Assembly (NCBI GenBank): GCA_012520315.1 | Contig: JAAYOM010000092.1 | Location: forward strand, 1 to 46,783 | DNA: 46,783 bases | Direction of reading: 5' to 3' | Source: Bacillota bacterium | GTDB lineage: Bacteria; Bacillota; Limnochordia; Darwinibacteriales; Darwinibacteriaceae | Part shown: positions 1 to 9,946 of the stretch, piece by piece | Position numbering within the stretch: position 1 is the stretch's first letter | Layout: every line of letters begins with the position of its first letter | Notes under the pieces: generated by a model | Database searches by the model: none | Told to the model about the DNA's origin: nothing | Seen by the model: the letters and a program-made list of their open reading frames with translations, nothing else | Made by a program: the position numbers and the translations under genes

Positions 1-144
1 GGATGTAAACAGAGCTACTGCAGGATCCAAGCCTGTCAGCAGCGGAACCAAGACAGTTGCACCAAACATTGCGAACAGATGCTGAACACCAAGTGCTAAG
101 TGTTGTCCTATCCCTAATTGCCCCTCGCTTAATTTCACGTTCAT
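1..144 (-). CDS. uraA: Uracil permease (uracil:cation symporter), N-terminal part only, truncated by window edge
   Basis: Not in ORF track. Translating the minus strand from ATG at 144 gives [48 protein letters not shown], typical of the NCS2 uracil permease N-terminus; lies directly downstream of pyrR. Confidence 0.85.
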   Translation of the reverse strand, partial: MNVKLSEGQLGIGQHLALGVQHLFAMFGATVLVPLLTGLDPAVALFTS

Positions 145-177
145 AATTATCCTCCTTTGAAGTCTCACTGGACTTAA

Positions 178-829
<652 letters not shown>

Positions 830-843
830 TACCTGTCAGGGGT

Positions 844-872
844 AGCGTACACCAAAAGCATAGAGTTGTCAA
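844..872 (-). promoter_or_regulatory. Putative sigma-A promoter for pyrR leader
   Basis: Minus strand TTGACA (867-872) - 17 nt - TACGCT (844-849); perfect -35, weak -10; overlaps the rluD 3' end. Confidence 0.5.
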
Positions 873-1789
873 CTCATCTGCCTCGCTTTTTCAAGAATTT
901 GCTGAAACTCTTCCCCTGGCGGCGACTGAAATTTGAGATATTTGCCGTTAGGATGCCGAAAACCAAGGAAGAATGCGTGCAGCGCCTGGCTCTTTGCCCC
1001 CAAATTATTGTGTCTGAAGCCATACAGCTCATCGCCTACCAGGGGATGATGTATGCTGGCAAAGTGCACTCTGATCTGATGGGTACGACCCGTAACTAAG
1101 CGGCACCTCACCAAAGAATGCTTGGAGAAAAGCTCCTCTACCCTAAAGCAGGTTTGGGCCTGCCGGCCCGAGGGCAGGACCGCCATCTTCTGACGGTTCT
1201 TTGGATGCCTGCCTATGGGCTTGTCTATGCATCCTTCCGGCTCGGACATCACCCCTTGCACTAAGGCCAGGTAATGGCGCTCTACCAGTCGATCTTTAAT
1301 CTGCCGCGCTAAATAAGCGTAGCTGTCATTGGTCTTGGCTACCATCATCAGACCGCTTGTATCTTTGTCTAGACGATGCACTATACCTGGTCGATCCGCA
1401 CCCGACCCTTCGGCCAATTCGTCAACCTGGGCCAAAAGTGCATTTACCAGCGTTCCTTCCCTGTTCCCTGCTCCGGGGTGGACCACCAAACCCTTTGGCT
1501 TATTAATGATCACCAGTTCAGAATCTTCATAGACAATTTCCAGGGGAATGGGTTCTGGCTTTAAGTCTATCGGGGTTTCTTCGGGAAGGAACACCATGAT
1601 CTTGTCGCCTTCCTGCACCAAATAGCCCGCTTTGACCGCAGCGCCGTTCACTGTGATCAGACCGCCATCGATCAGCCGCTTGATTTGGGAGCGGCTAACA
1701 TCCAGGTGCTCTCCGAGCCAGATGTCCAAGCGCAGCCCCAGGTTGTCCACTGCAACGAACTGAAGACTTTCACCCTTCTCTGCGGTCAT
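869..1789 (-). CDS. rluD: Pseudouridine synthase RluA/RluD family (S4 domain + catalytic domain)
   Basis: S4-like N-terminus, GIVHRLDKDTSGLMMVAKT catalytic motif, GRTHQIRVHFASIHHPLVGDELYG. Confidence 0.93.
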   Translation of the reverse strand: MTAEKGESLQFVAVDNLGLRLDIWLGEHLDVSRSQIKRLIDGGLITVNGAAVKAGYLVQEGDKIMVFLPEETPIDLKPEPIPLEIVYEDSELVIINKPKGLVVHPGAGNREGTLVNALLAQVDELAEGSGADRPGIVHRLDKDTSGLMMVAKTNDSYAYLARQIKDRLVERHYLALVQGVMSEPEGCIDKPIGRHPKNRQKMAVLPSGRQAQTCFRVEELFSKHSLVRCRLVTGRTHQIRVHFASIHHPLVGDELYGFRHNNLGAKSQALHAFFLGFRHPNGKYLKFQSPPGEEFQQILEKARQMS

Positions 1790-2216
1790 GAATCAGAACC
1801 TCCCAAAACAATAGGCCAACTCCAAGCACGATGGCCGCATCTGCCACGTTAAAGACGAAAATCCGAATGTCCACAAAGTCAATGACTGCTCTCCAGCGCA
1901 GGCGATCTATGAGGTTGCCAACAGCCCCTGCCAGAGCTATAATCACTCCCCAGCGCACAAATGCACTTTTCGCCATAATCTTGTTCCACTGAGTGAAAAT
2001 AAAAAGCAGACAGACTACTGCAATAGCTGACAGTAATGCAACCTGCCCCTGGAAGAACCCAAAGGCAGCCCCCCGGTTTTGTACATATGTGATGTACAAA
2101 AAAGGAGGGATGAGCGGAACACTCTCCCCTTCAGCCATGTTAGCCATTACCAGATATTTTGACAGGCGATCCGCGAGCAGAATCAAACCTGCCGTAATTG
2201 CATAACTCACCAGCAT
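1770..2216 (-). CDS. lspA: Lipoprotein signal peptidase (signal peptidase II)
   Basis: About 148 aa, 4 TM segments, NRGAAFGFF, GAVGNLIDRLRWRAVIDFVDI and FNVADAAIVLG motifs. Confidence 0.95.
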   Translation of the reverse strand: MLVSYAITAGLILLADRLSKYLVMANMAEGESVPLIPPFLYITYVQNRGAAFGFFQGQVALLSAIAVVCLLFIFTQWNKIMAKSAFVRWGVIIALAGAVGNLIDRLRWRAVIDFVDIRIFVFNVADAAIVLGVGLLFWEVLIHDRREG

Positions 2217-2276
2217 GGCCCCTTCCTATAACAATTATAGATCAATTCTGCGTTTGGAAGGATATCCCTGCCAGGC

Positions 2277-2801
2277 TCACCGCTTCTCTGACAAACTTGA
2301 GGTTCCATAGCGGGCTACTGCCTCCCAGGAATCCTCACCATCGAAAATCACACTGTCTTCTTCGTCTGTAAAGGTTCGACCGAATGGAGGAAAGAGCAGT
2401 TCCTCCTCAACGGGACGTCCTTCTAGGCTTTGCCCTTCCTTTTCACGTTGACATTGCATACACAGCAAAGTGCGGGGCAGCGCTAGCAGGCGCATCTCAG
2501 CAATGGAGCGTCCGCAGCTGCGGCAAAATCCGTACGTCCCTTCCTTAAGTGCCCTTTGCGCTTCTTCAATCTCGGCAATCTGCTGCCTGATATTTTCCAG
2601 TAGGCCAAGATCTTTGCTGCGTTCGTACATTTCACTGCCCAAGTCCCCAGGATGATTGTCATAGGCTGAGAGTTCACCGATTCCCTCCCGTAACGATGCC
2701 CCTAGTCCGTCAGCTCCTCCAAGCCTTGCCTCTACTTCCTGCAACTCCTTTTTTTCCTTAGCCAGTGCTTCTTTTTGTCTCTGTAATTGTTTTCTTTCCA
2801 T
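2277..2801 (-). CDS. TraR/DksA-type zinc finger protein (YteA-like)
   Basis: Coiled-coil N-terminus followed by YGFCRSCGRSIAEMRLLALPRTLLCMQCQ four-Cys zinc finger. Confidence 0.85.
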   Translation of the reverse strand: MERKQLQRQKEALAKEKKELQEVEARLGGADGLGASLREGIGELSAYDNHPGDLGSEMYERSKDLGLLENIRQQIAEIEEAQRALKEGTYGFCRSCGRSIAEMRLLALPRTLLCMQCQREKEGQSLEGRPVEEELLFPPFGRTFTDEEDSVIFDGEDSWEAVARYGTSSLSEKR

Positions 2802-2810
2802 ACCTGCCTC

Positions 2811-3125
2811 CTAGGGCCGAATGGCCAACTCATTTTGTACGATACGTGTCAATTCTGCTATGAATTCCCCTACAATTGGCAAGTTAAGGGAGGCAATTCT
2901 CCCCATGATGTAAAGAAAGAGTGCGCCCACAATGGTAAAACCAATGGCTAAACCAAATCCCCTAGCGATTCCGAACAAGAAGTTTAGGTATAGCATGCGC
3001 CTGGGCTTTCGGTATAATTCTATGTATTCGGCAATGCTCGCTTTTTCCAGCGATTGCGTCATTTTTTCCGCCTTAATCAGAAGGTTCTGCAGCAGACTGC
3101 TGTTGATGCGGTCGGCCAATTCCAC
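2811..3125 (-). CDS. Small membrane-associated protein, DUF5665-like
   Basis: YIELYRKPRRMLYLNFLFGIARGFGLAIGFTIVGALFLYIM pattern; located between ileS and the dksA-like gene. Confidence 0.65.
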   Translation of the reverse strand: MELADRINSSLLQNLLIKAEKMTQSLEKASIAEYIELYRKPRRMLYLNFLFGIARGFGLAIGFTIVGALFLYIMGRIASLNLPIVGEFIAELTRIVQNELAIRP

Positions 3126-3147
3126 CCACCCCTTTTAACTAGGGTAT

Positions 3148-3178
3148 GCAAAACCCCCTCCCGTATACGAGAGGGGGT
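3148..3178 (-). terminator. Intrinsic terminator downstream of ileS
   Basis: Minus strand ACCCCCTC-TCGTATACGG-GAGGGGGT-TTTG hairpin immediately after the ileS stop. Confidence 0.75.
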
Positions 3179-3188
3179 GAGCTGTTAA

Positions 3189-5963
3189 CTAGATAGCATC
3201 AGCGCAACGCTGGCAAATTTGAGAATGATTTGGGTCTTCGCTCATGGTTTCGAAGTACTTCCAGCAGCGTTCACACTTCTCACCACTGGCTTTGCTTACT
3301 GCCACTTTAAGCCCTTCTTCTGTGTACAGAGCTTCCTGATCTTCCTGGAAGTCCTTGACCTCAACCGCAGAGACGATGAACAGAAGTCTCAGATGATCAG
3401 CAAAGGCACTCAGTGTACTTTGATAATGCTCATTGGCATAAATTACTACCTTAGCCTCATTAGATGCCCCGATAGCCTTGTCTGCCCTAGCCAGTTCTAA
3501 ACCTTTAGAAACGACACGCCGAACCTCGAGAAGAGCTTCCCAACGCTGATCTAGTTCCTTATCCCAATACTCAGCGGGCAGCTCCTGCCAGGTGGTATAG
3601 TGTACGCTCTTTTCTGTCTTGACAGCCTCAGGCAAATGCTCCCAGATCTCCTCTGCAGTAAAGACCAGAATTGGGGCCAAGAGCTGCGTTAACTCCTTCA
3701 GGATGATCAAAAATGCAGTCTGGGCCGATCGCCTCTCCCGACTGTCAGCCTGGTCGCAATACAGGCGATCCTTCAATACGTCGAGGTAGAAACCTCCGAG
3801 GTCAACCGAAGCAAATCTGTGCACATCATGATAAGCGATGTGGAAATCACACTTCTCATAGGCAGTACGCATCCTTCTGCTCAGCTTAGTGAGCTGCATT
3901 AACGCCCAGCGATCGATTTCCTCCATTTTGTCAAATGGCACACTGTGCGCCGCAGGATCAAAGTCATGGATATTGCCCAGCATAAACCGGGCAGTGTTGC
4001 GGATCCGCCTATAAGCATCAGACAGCTGCTTGAGAATATCGCCTGAGATGCGAACATCTCCCCGGAACTCTGCCGAGGCTACCCAGAGACGAAGCACATC
4101 TGCACCGTACTGATCCCATACTTCGTCGGGACTCACCACATTGCCCACAGACTTTGACATTTTCTTGCCCTCGCCGTCTACTACCATGCCATGGGTGAGT
4201 ACGGCTCGATAAGGTGCCTGGCCGGTTGTTGCCACCGATGTTGAAAGCGATGACTGGAACCACCCACGATGTTGATCACTGCCTTCGAGATATAGATCGC
4301 AAGGCCAGGACAGATTTTCCCGGTTTGTCAACACAGCTCTATGGGATACGCCAGAATCGAACCAAACATCCATTGTATCAGTTTCTTTCCTGAAACTGTC
4401 ACCCCCGCAGGCCGGGCAGGTGAAGCCAGGGGGCAGAAGCTCGGCGGCAGATTTGCTGAACCAGGCATTTGAGCCTTCCTCTCCAAACAGCTGAGCCACA
4501 CGTTCGATTGTTTTAGGTGAGACAATTGATTCGCCGCAGTCACAATAGAAGGCTGGAATTGGCACTCCCCAGATTCTTTGCCTTGAAATGCACCAATCGG
4601 CTCGGTCAGCCACCATACCGCGGATACGATCGATACCCCAGCTGGGAATCCATTGCACCTTTTCAATGGCGGCAAGCATCTGGTCTCTAAACTGGTCGAT
4701 GGAAACAAACCACTGATCAGTAGCACGATACATTACGGGATTTTTACAGCGCCAGCAATGGGGATAGGAGTGTTCGACAAAATCCATCTTCAAAAGGGCC
4801 CCAATACTGTCGAGATCCTTCACCACCGCTTTGTTGCCCTCATCGAGGGTTAAACCTGCATAGGCCCCAGCCTCATCAGTGAATTTCCCCTGGCCGTCCA
4901 CGGGCGAGAGGATAGGCAGATTATACTGCAGGCCGACAACATAGTCTTCATGCCCATGGCCCGGTGCAGTGTGGACACAGCCCGTACCTGCATCCAGTGT
5001 GACGTGATCTCCAAGAATAACCACAGAATCGCGATTCATCAGAGGATGAGTGCAGACTATACCTTCCAGCTGAGAACCCTTAAATTCAGCCAAGACTTCC
5101 CTCGTCGTCAGGCCGAGTTCGTCTAAAACACCTGCGGCTAATTCTTTAGCCAGCACCAGTCTGCCCTTTTCTGTCTGAACCAAAATATAGTCATATAAGG
5201 GGTGCAGCGCTATGGCCAGGTTAGCCGGTATAGTCCAGGGAGTGGTAGTCCAGATCACAAAGTAAGTGTCTTCTTTATCTAAGACTCCCTGGCCGTCCTT
5301 GACTGGAAAACGCACATAGATGCTGGGAGATCGATGATCCGCATATTCGATCTCCGCTTCAGCCAGTGCGGTTTGACAGCTGGCACACCAGTATACAGGC
5401 CTCAATGCTTTGTAAACATAGCCTTTTTCAACCATTTCCCCAAACACTCGGATTTGGGCAGCTTCGTACTGGGGGTTCAGGGTTAAATAAGGGTTTTCCC
5501 ACTCACCCCACACCCCGAGCCGCTGAAACTGCTTGCGTTGATTGTCAACCTGCTCCAGGGCATAGGCTGCGCATCTCTCCCTAAATTCTACCGCAGACAG
5601 GTTATCCCTATCAGAACCCAAGGAGCGTACGACGTGGAGCTCAATGGGGAGACCATGTGCATCCCAGCCGGGTACATAGGGAACATGGTATCCAGCCAGA
5701 TTACGAGAACGCATCACGATGTCTTTGAGAATTTTGTTGAGTGCGGTTCCGATGTGAATGTCGCCATTGGCGTAGGGAGGGCCGTCATGCAGAATGTAAG
5801 TTGGCCTCCCCTGGGCCTTGCTCAACTCTTGCAGTTGGCCGTAGTAATCCTCCCGCTCCCACTTTGCCAGCATCTGAGGTTCTCTCTTGGGCAAGTTGCC
5901 CCGCATGGGGAAATCCGTCACAGGCAATTGCAGAGTCTCTTGATACTCAGATTCCTTTTTCAT
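3189..5963 (-). CDS. ileS: Isoleucyl-tRNA synthetase
   Basis: HGPPYANGDIHIGTALNKILKD (HIGH-type), KKMSKSVGNVV (KMSKS), C-terminal CERCWKYF...CQRCADAI zinc motif. Confidence 0.98.
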   Translation of the reverse strand: MKKESEYQETLQLPVTDFPMRGNLPKREPQMLAKWEREDYYGQLQELSKAQGRPTYILHDGPPYANGDIHIGTALNKILKDIVMRSRNLAGYHVPYVPGWDAHGLPIELHVVRSLGSDRDNLSAVEFRERCAAYALEQVDNQRKQFQRLGVWGEWENPYLTLNPQYEAAQIRVFGEMVEKGYVYKALRPVYWCASCQTALAEAEIEYADHRSPSIYVRFPVKDGQGVLDKEDTYFVIWTTTPWTIPANLAIALHPLYDYILVQTEKGRLVLAKELAAGVLDELGLTTREVLAEFKGSQLEGIVCTHPLMNRDSVVILGDHVTLDAGTGCVHTAPGHGHEDYVVGLQYNLPILSPVDGQGKFTDEAGAYAGLTLDEGNKAVVKDLDSIGALLKMDFVEHSYPHCWRCKNPVMYRATDQWFVSIDQFRDQMLAAIEKVQWIPSWGIDRIRGMVADRADWCISRQRIWGVPIPAFYCDCGESIVSPKTIERVAQLFGEEGSNAWFSKSAAELLPPGFTCPACGGDSFRKETDTMDVWFDSGVSHRAVLTNRENLSWPCDLYLEGSDQHRGWFQSSLSTSVATTGQAPYRAVLTHGMVVDGEGKKMSKSVGNVVSPDEVWDQYGADVLRLWVASAEFRGDVRISGDILKQLSDAYRRIRNTARFMLGNIHDFDPAAHSVPFDKMEEIDRWALMQLTKLSRRMRTAYEKCDFHIAYHDVHRFASVDLGGFYLDVLKDRLYCDQADSRERRSAQTAFLIILKELTQLLAPILVFTAEEIWEHLPEAVKTEKSVHYTTWQELPAEYWDKELDQRWEALLEVRRVVSKGLELARADKAIGASNEAKVVIYANEHYQSTLSAFADHLRLLFIVSAVEVKDFQEDQEALYTEEGLKVAVSKASGEKCERCWKYFETMSEDPNHSQICQRCADAI

Positions 5964-5989
5964 TTTCCACTCCTCCTAACAAACCATAA

Positions 5990-6235
5990 AAAAATCGCCC
6001 CAAAAAAGGGACGAATAAGCCGCGGTACCACCCTAGTTAAGACAGGTTGCCCTGTCTTCACTTCCTGGCGATAACGGCACCACCGGCTCAGCTTACTATT
6101 ACTCCTCACTTGAATTTCAGCAGGCAACTCCCGGGTGATTTTCCTTCACTGTTCCTGGCATCCGCTTTCACCTGACCGGACTCTCTGCAACCGTTTCCAG
6201 CAAGTACTCTCCCGTTCATCATCTTTCCGTATTAT
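5990..6235 (-). promoter_or_regulatory. T-box riboswitch leader of ileS
   Basis: Minus strand contains AGGGTGGTACCGCGG (T-box antiterminator core) followed by CGTCCCTTTTTTGGGGCG terminator-like sequence upstream of ileS; candidate Ile specifier ATC in GGAAAATCACC. Confidence 0.93.
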
Positions 6236-6239
6236 CGCT

Positions 6240-6268
6240 ATTATATCCAACGAACATCACGAAGTCAA
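6240..6268 (-). promoter_or_regulatory. Sigma-A promoter of the ileS T-box leader
   Basis: Minus strand TTGACT (6263-6268) - 17 nt - TATAAT (6240-6245). Confidence 0.8.
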
Positions 6269-6280
6269 CTGCGCCATTAT

Positions 6281-6817
6281 CTATTCCTCAACATCAGTCT
6301 CTTCTGCAGCCTTGGTCGAGGCAATCTCACGATACAGCCGTGTAGCTCCCGGTTCATTGCCATCATCTACCAGCACATTCCAGATCGTCTCCATCGTCAG
6401 ACGAATCTTTTCCCTTAATTGCAATTCTGCCCTTTGGGTTTTCTGCAGACGTTCTTCAGCCTCAGCCAGCAGCTGCTGGGCTTTAAGACGAGCTTCCACC
6501 AAAATTCGTTCTGCTTCCGATTGAGCCACATTGACCACGTTGTCTGCTTCCTGCCTTGCAATGGTCTTGGCCTCCTGAACAGTCTGCTTAGTTAAAGAAA
6601 TCAAATCCAGAATATCCTGTTCCTGATGATCCTGACCCTCTAACTCTGCCCGCAGCGCCTCGAGCTCAGCATGCAGCTTGCGGTTCTCCTGATAAATGGT
6701 TTCATATTTGACTAAGATGTCTGCCAGAAAATCATCTACCTCTTCGGGGTCATAGCCCCTCAATGTCCGTTTAAACTCCATATTGTGAATATCAATTGGT
6801 TTGAGCATATTGACCAC
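6281..6817 (-). CDS. divIVA: Cell division initiation protein DivIVA
   Basis: N-terminus LKPIDIHNMEFKRTLRGYDPEEVDDFLADILVKYE plus long coiled coil. Confidence 0.95.
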   Translation of the reverse strand: MVNMLKPIDIHNMEFKRTLRGYDPEEVDDFLADILVKYETIYQENRKLHAELEALRAELEGQDHQEQDILDLISLTKQTVQEAKTIARQEADNVVNVAQSEAERILVEARLKAQQLLAEAEERLQKTQRAELQLREKIRLTMETIWNVLVDDGNEPGATRLYREIASTKAAEETDVEE

Positions 6818-6820
6818 CTC

Positions 6821-7606
6821 CTAAAAGTAGCGATGCAGCACTATACTAGTGCGGCCTTTGCGAGTTGTGCCGCCCACCTCAGATACAACGACCCGTCCCC
6901 TGCCGCGAATAGAAAGGACATCACCTTCAGAAATCGCCAGGGCCGGATTGGAAACCGGCTTCCAGTTCAATTTGACACGCTCGCCTTTGATCTCACGCAC
7001 CATCTTGGAACGGGATGTCCCGAAACCTTCCGCAGCTACTGCATCCAGGCGCAACGATGCCACCGTGCCTTTAATCTCCTTAATTCGCTCAGGCTCTACA
7101 GCCAACTGTTCCTCGTCGATCTCCTTCAGTATAATCGGGACCCTGCCGACTTGTGTCCAATTGCTGAGCAAATAGTCCCCCACCTCAGCAGCGACTATGG
7201 CCTGGCAGCCACCTTCAAGAACCAGGATGTCCCCAATTTTGCCCCGTTTCAGTCCTGTACCTAAAATGGATCCCAGATAGTCACTGTGGCCAACCTTTTG
7301 GAAGGCGAAGCTGCCTGCAGCCTCTAATATCCGGAGTGTCGAGTCCACCGTCTCCAGAAGGTAGAACTGGGGATAGATTACTATGCGTGCACGCTCAGCC
7401 TTCTTATAACCTCCCTGCTGCAGATAGCCTACCTCAGGAATGCTGCCTAAGACACTTTGTGCTACCTTGCGTTCATATGGATCGTAGAAGTCTGTTTTTT
7501 GCGGGCGATTAGTCTCCCAGGCTTGACGAGCCAGGTCAAGAACATGTCTCCCTACAGCCTGCTCAGCTTCGCTGTGCAGATGATTTAGCAATTGCTCCTT
7601 ATTCAC
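6821..7606 (-). CDS. ylmH: YlmH-family RNA-binding protein (S4 domain)
   Basis: C-terminal S4-like region DAVAAEGFGTSRSKMVREIKGERVKLNWKPVSNPALAISEGDVLSIRGRGRVVV; adjacent to divIVA and yggT. Confidence 0.9.
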   Translation of the reverse strand: MNKEQLLNHLHSEAEQAVGRHVLDLARQAWETNRPQKTDFYDPYERKVAQSVLGSIPEVGYLQQGGYKKAERARIVIYPQFYLLETVDSTLRILEAAGSFAFQKVGHSDYLGSILGTGLKRGKIGDILVLEGGCQAIVAAEVGDYLLSNWTQVGRVPIILKEIDEEQLAVEPERIKEIKGTVASLRLDAVAAEGFGTSRSKMVREIKGERVKLNWKPVSNPALAISEGDVLSIRGRGRVVVSEVGGTTRKGRTSIVLHRYF

Positions 7607-7631
7607 TCATTTCAATCCTTCCTAACCAGCA

Positions 7632-7904
7632 CTACCAGAGCATGATCATCACCAGCAGCTGTCTCAAAAGAGAATAACCTAAGCGCAAAACCAAAAACAT
7701 AATTATTGGCGAAAAATCAAGGGCGCCAACAGGAGGAATAATGCCTCTAAAGGGCCGGACCAGCCAATCAGTTATCCTGTAGATAAACTGAATAGCCGGA
7801 TGTGAGTAATCCACATTAGGCATCCAACTCAGCAAAAAGCGAGCAATCAAAATCCAGGTATAGATCTGGAAAACTAAATCGGCTAAGGTTATTATTCTCC
7901 ACAC
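7632..7904 (-). CDS. YggT family membrane protein (YlmG)
   Basis: Two TM segments, ARFLLSWMP...YRITDWLVRPFRGIIPPVGALDFSPI. Confidence 0.9.
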   Translation of the reverse strand: MWRIITLADLVFQIYTWILIARFLLSWMPNVDYSHPAIQFIYRITDWLVRPFRGIIPPVGALDFSPIIMFLVLRLGYSLLRQLLVMIMLW

Positions 7905-7911
7905 TAATAAC

Positions 7912-8382
7912 TCACTCGCCTTCGTTTCGAATCATTTCAAAAAAATCAGTCTCTAAATCCCCTTCGATGGCAACTGAAGCCGGAGTAAAACAGAAGATGG
8001 TTTCACCTAACTTGCGCATATTGCCCTCTAGAGCATAGGTAGTACCGCTCATAAAATCCACAATTCGCTGAGCCTCATGCTTATCAACCAAATGCAGCCG
8101 TAGAATCAAAGATCTGCGACTCTTGAGGAACGATACGTACTCTTTAACATCTTCATACATTCTAGGCTCTACGATATGCATTTTTTGATTGGCATGACCT
8201 CCCGCAAGTCCCACTAAAGCAGGCTTGCTCTGTTCATTCGCTTCAGACTTTTTCTTGCGCTCGCGCCTTAAAGGCACTACATCTTCTTCTATCGGCTCAC
8301 TTACCCTGCCCATGCCCTCTTCATCTTCATAGTCTTCGGTAACACCAAGCAAGACCTTTAACTTATGGACAAAACCGCTCAT
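7912..8382 (-). CDS. sepF: Cell division protein SepF
   Basis: HIVEPRMYEDVKEYVSFLKSRRSLILRLHLVDKHEAQRIVDFMSGTTYALEGNMRKLGETIFCFTPASV. Confidence 0.95.
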   Translation of the reverse strand: MSGFVHKLKVLLGVTEDYEDEEGMGRVSEPIEEDVVPLRRERKKKSEANEQSKPALVGLAGGHANQKMHIVEPRMYEDVKEYVSFLKSRRSLILRLHLVDKHEAQRIVDFMSGTTYALEGNMRKLGETIFCFTPASVAIEGDLETDFFEMIRNEGE

Positions 8383-9059
8383 ACTGAATCCTCCTCCGAG
8401 AACAGAGCCGATCCAATCCTCACTAATGTGGCTCCCTCTTCGATAGCTACTTCAAAGTCATTCGTCATACCCATTGACAAGATGTCCCATGTCACACCTA
8501 ACTCCTGCTGCAAATCTTCGTACAACAGCCTGGTTTCACGAAAATACGGCCTAACAGCCTGAGGTTCCAATAAAGGTGCCATAGTCATTAAACCTCTGAT
8601 CCGCACGTTATCGCATTCTTGCAGTACTCTTTTGGCAAAGCTGCGCACTTCACTAGGGGACAATCCGGTCTTGCTCTCTTCGCCCGAGACATTGACCTGG
8701 ATCAACACATCCTGGATCTTGCCCCACTGCCCAGCCCTGGAGTCTATCGCCTGGGCCAGATTCCAGCGATCGAGGGAATGGATAAGTGCAAATTTCTCAC
8801 AAAAGCGCACCTTATTGGTCTGCAGCCTCCCTATAAAATGCCACTGAGCATCTGGGAACCGCTCCAAACGTGCCTGGGCATTTTGCACCCTATTCTCCCC
8901 TAAAGTTGTCAACCCTGCATCGATTAGTTCCTGCACCTGTTCGTCAGATGCATACTTTGTAACTCCCAACAGCTGAATATCTGACTCAGCCCGCCGAGCG
9001 AAACTGGCCGCTTGCCTGATGCGGGCTTGTACATTTTCCAAATTCTCTTTAATAGTCAT
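8379..9059 (-). CDS. PLP homeostasis protein YggS/YlmE family
   Basis: VTKYASDEQVQELIDAGLTTLGENRVQ, WHFIGRLQTNK, LIHSLDR, LSMGMTNDFEVAIEEGATLVRIGSALF. Confidence 0.95.
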   Translation of the reverse strand: MTIKENLENVQARIRQAASFARRAESDIQLLGVTKYASDEQVQELIDAGLTTLGENRVQNAQARLERFPDAQWHFIGRLQTNKVRFCEKFALIHSLDRWNLAQAIDSRAGQWGKIQDVLIQVNVSGEESKTGLSPSEVRSFAKRVLQECDNVRIRGLMTMAPLLEPQAVRPYFRETRLLYEDLQQELGVTWDILSMGMTNDFEVAIEEGATLVRIGSALFSEEDSV

Positions 9060-9091
9060 TACTTCCACCTTATCGTTCTTTTTCCTGCATA

Positions 9092-9913
9092 TTAAACTAG
9101 ATGAAGAATTACGACCAATGCCCCTACAGTCCAGGTATAGTAGGAAAACCAGATTAATTTGCCCTTCCTAACCAGATCAAGTAGAACACGGATGGCAATG
9201 TAGCCTGTCAACGCCGCTGCTATAAGCCCGGCAACGAGTGCATTACTACTAATTGTGACATTGCCTGCAAACAAATCGCCGAAGGACACAACCAGCGCAC
9301 CTAAGATGGCAGGTATAGCCAATAAAAACGAAAACCTGGCGGCGCTTTCCCGATCGAGACCTCTCAATAGCCCTACTGCGATAGTTGTGCCTGATCTGGA
9401 CAAGCCGGGAAGTATGGCGAGGGCCTGCCCGCAGCCAATTAACAAGGCATCTTTGGTCGACACTTTCTCCAATCCCTTGTTTGCCACGTGGCGGCGCTCC
9501 GTCAAGTAGAGGATGGTGCCCGTTACAATCAGCATCAAGCCCACAAATACACTGCTGCCAAAGAGCAGCTGGAGCTGTTCTTTTAGAATAAGAGCGACCG
9601 CCACCGCAGGGACAGTCCCTAGCACAAGGGCAAGGAGCAACCGGAAGCCTGGATCATCTGTTGCCAATCTCTTTGCATCCTTCGGATTTGCCAGGAACTT
9701 GAAAAAGGATTTGACTAAGACCCAGACTTCATTCTTAAAGACAACCAGGACAGCCAGTAACGTTCCTACATGAACGATAACTTCAAAAACCAGCGATGAC
9801 TCCTGGATATTAAACAACCTCGAGAACAAAACGAGGTGTCCTGAAGAACTGATTGGCAAAAACTCGGTCAGACCCTGGATAATTCCTAAGATCACGGCTT
9901 GAACAGTGGTCAT
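9092..9913 (-). CDS. uppP: Undecaprenyl-diphosphatase (BacA/UppP)
   Basis: GIIQGLTEFLPISSSGHLVL and LPGLSRSGTTIAVGLLRGLDRESAARFSFLLAIPAI motifs. Confidence 0.96.
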   Translation of the reverse strand: MTTVQAVILGIIQGLTEFLPISSSGHLVLFSRLFNIQESSLVFEVIVHVGTLLAVLVVFKNEVWVLVKSFFKFLANPKDAKRLATDDPGFRLLLALVLGTVPAVAVALILKEQLQLLFGSSVFVGLMLIVTGTILYLTERRHVANKGLEKVSTKDALLIGCGQALAILPGLSRSGTTIAVGLLRGLDRESAARFSFLLAIPAILGALVVSFGDLFAGNVTISSNALVAGLIAAALTGYIAIRVLLDLVRKGKLIWFSYYTWTVGALVVILHLV

Positions 9914-9946
9914 ATCCCCACTCCTATTGCGTTATTCCAAACACTC

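Noticed and set aside
4328-4726. Minus-strand ORF inside ileS in another frame
   Set aside because: Out-of-frame overlap with ileS; low-complexity-like composition typical of spurious ORFs.
5538-6074. Plus-strand ORF of 178 aa at 5538-6074
   Set aside because: Antisense to the ileS 5' end and T-box leader; no recognisable family.
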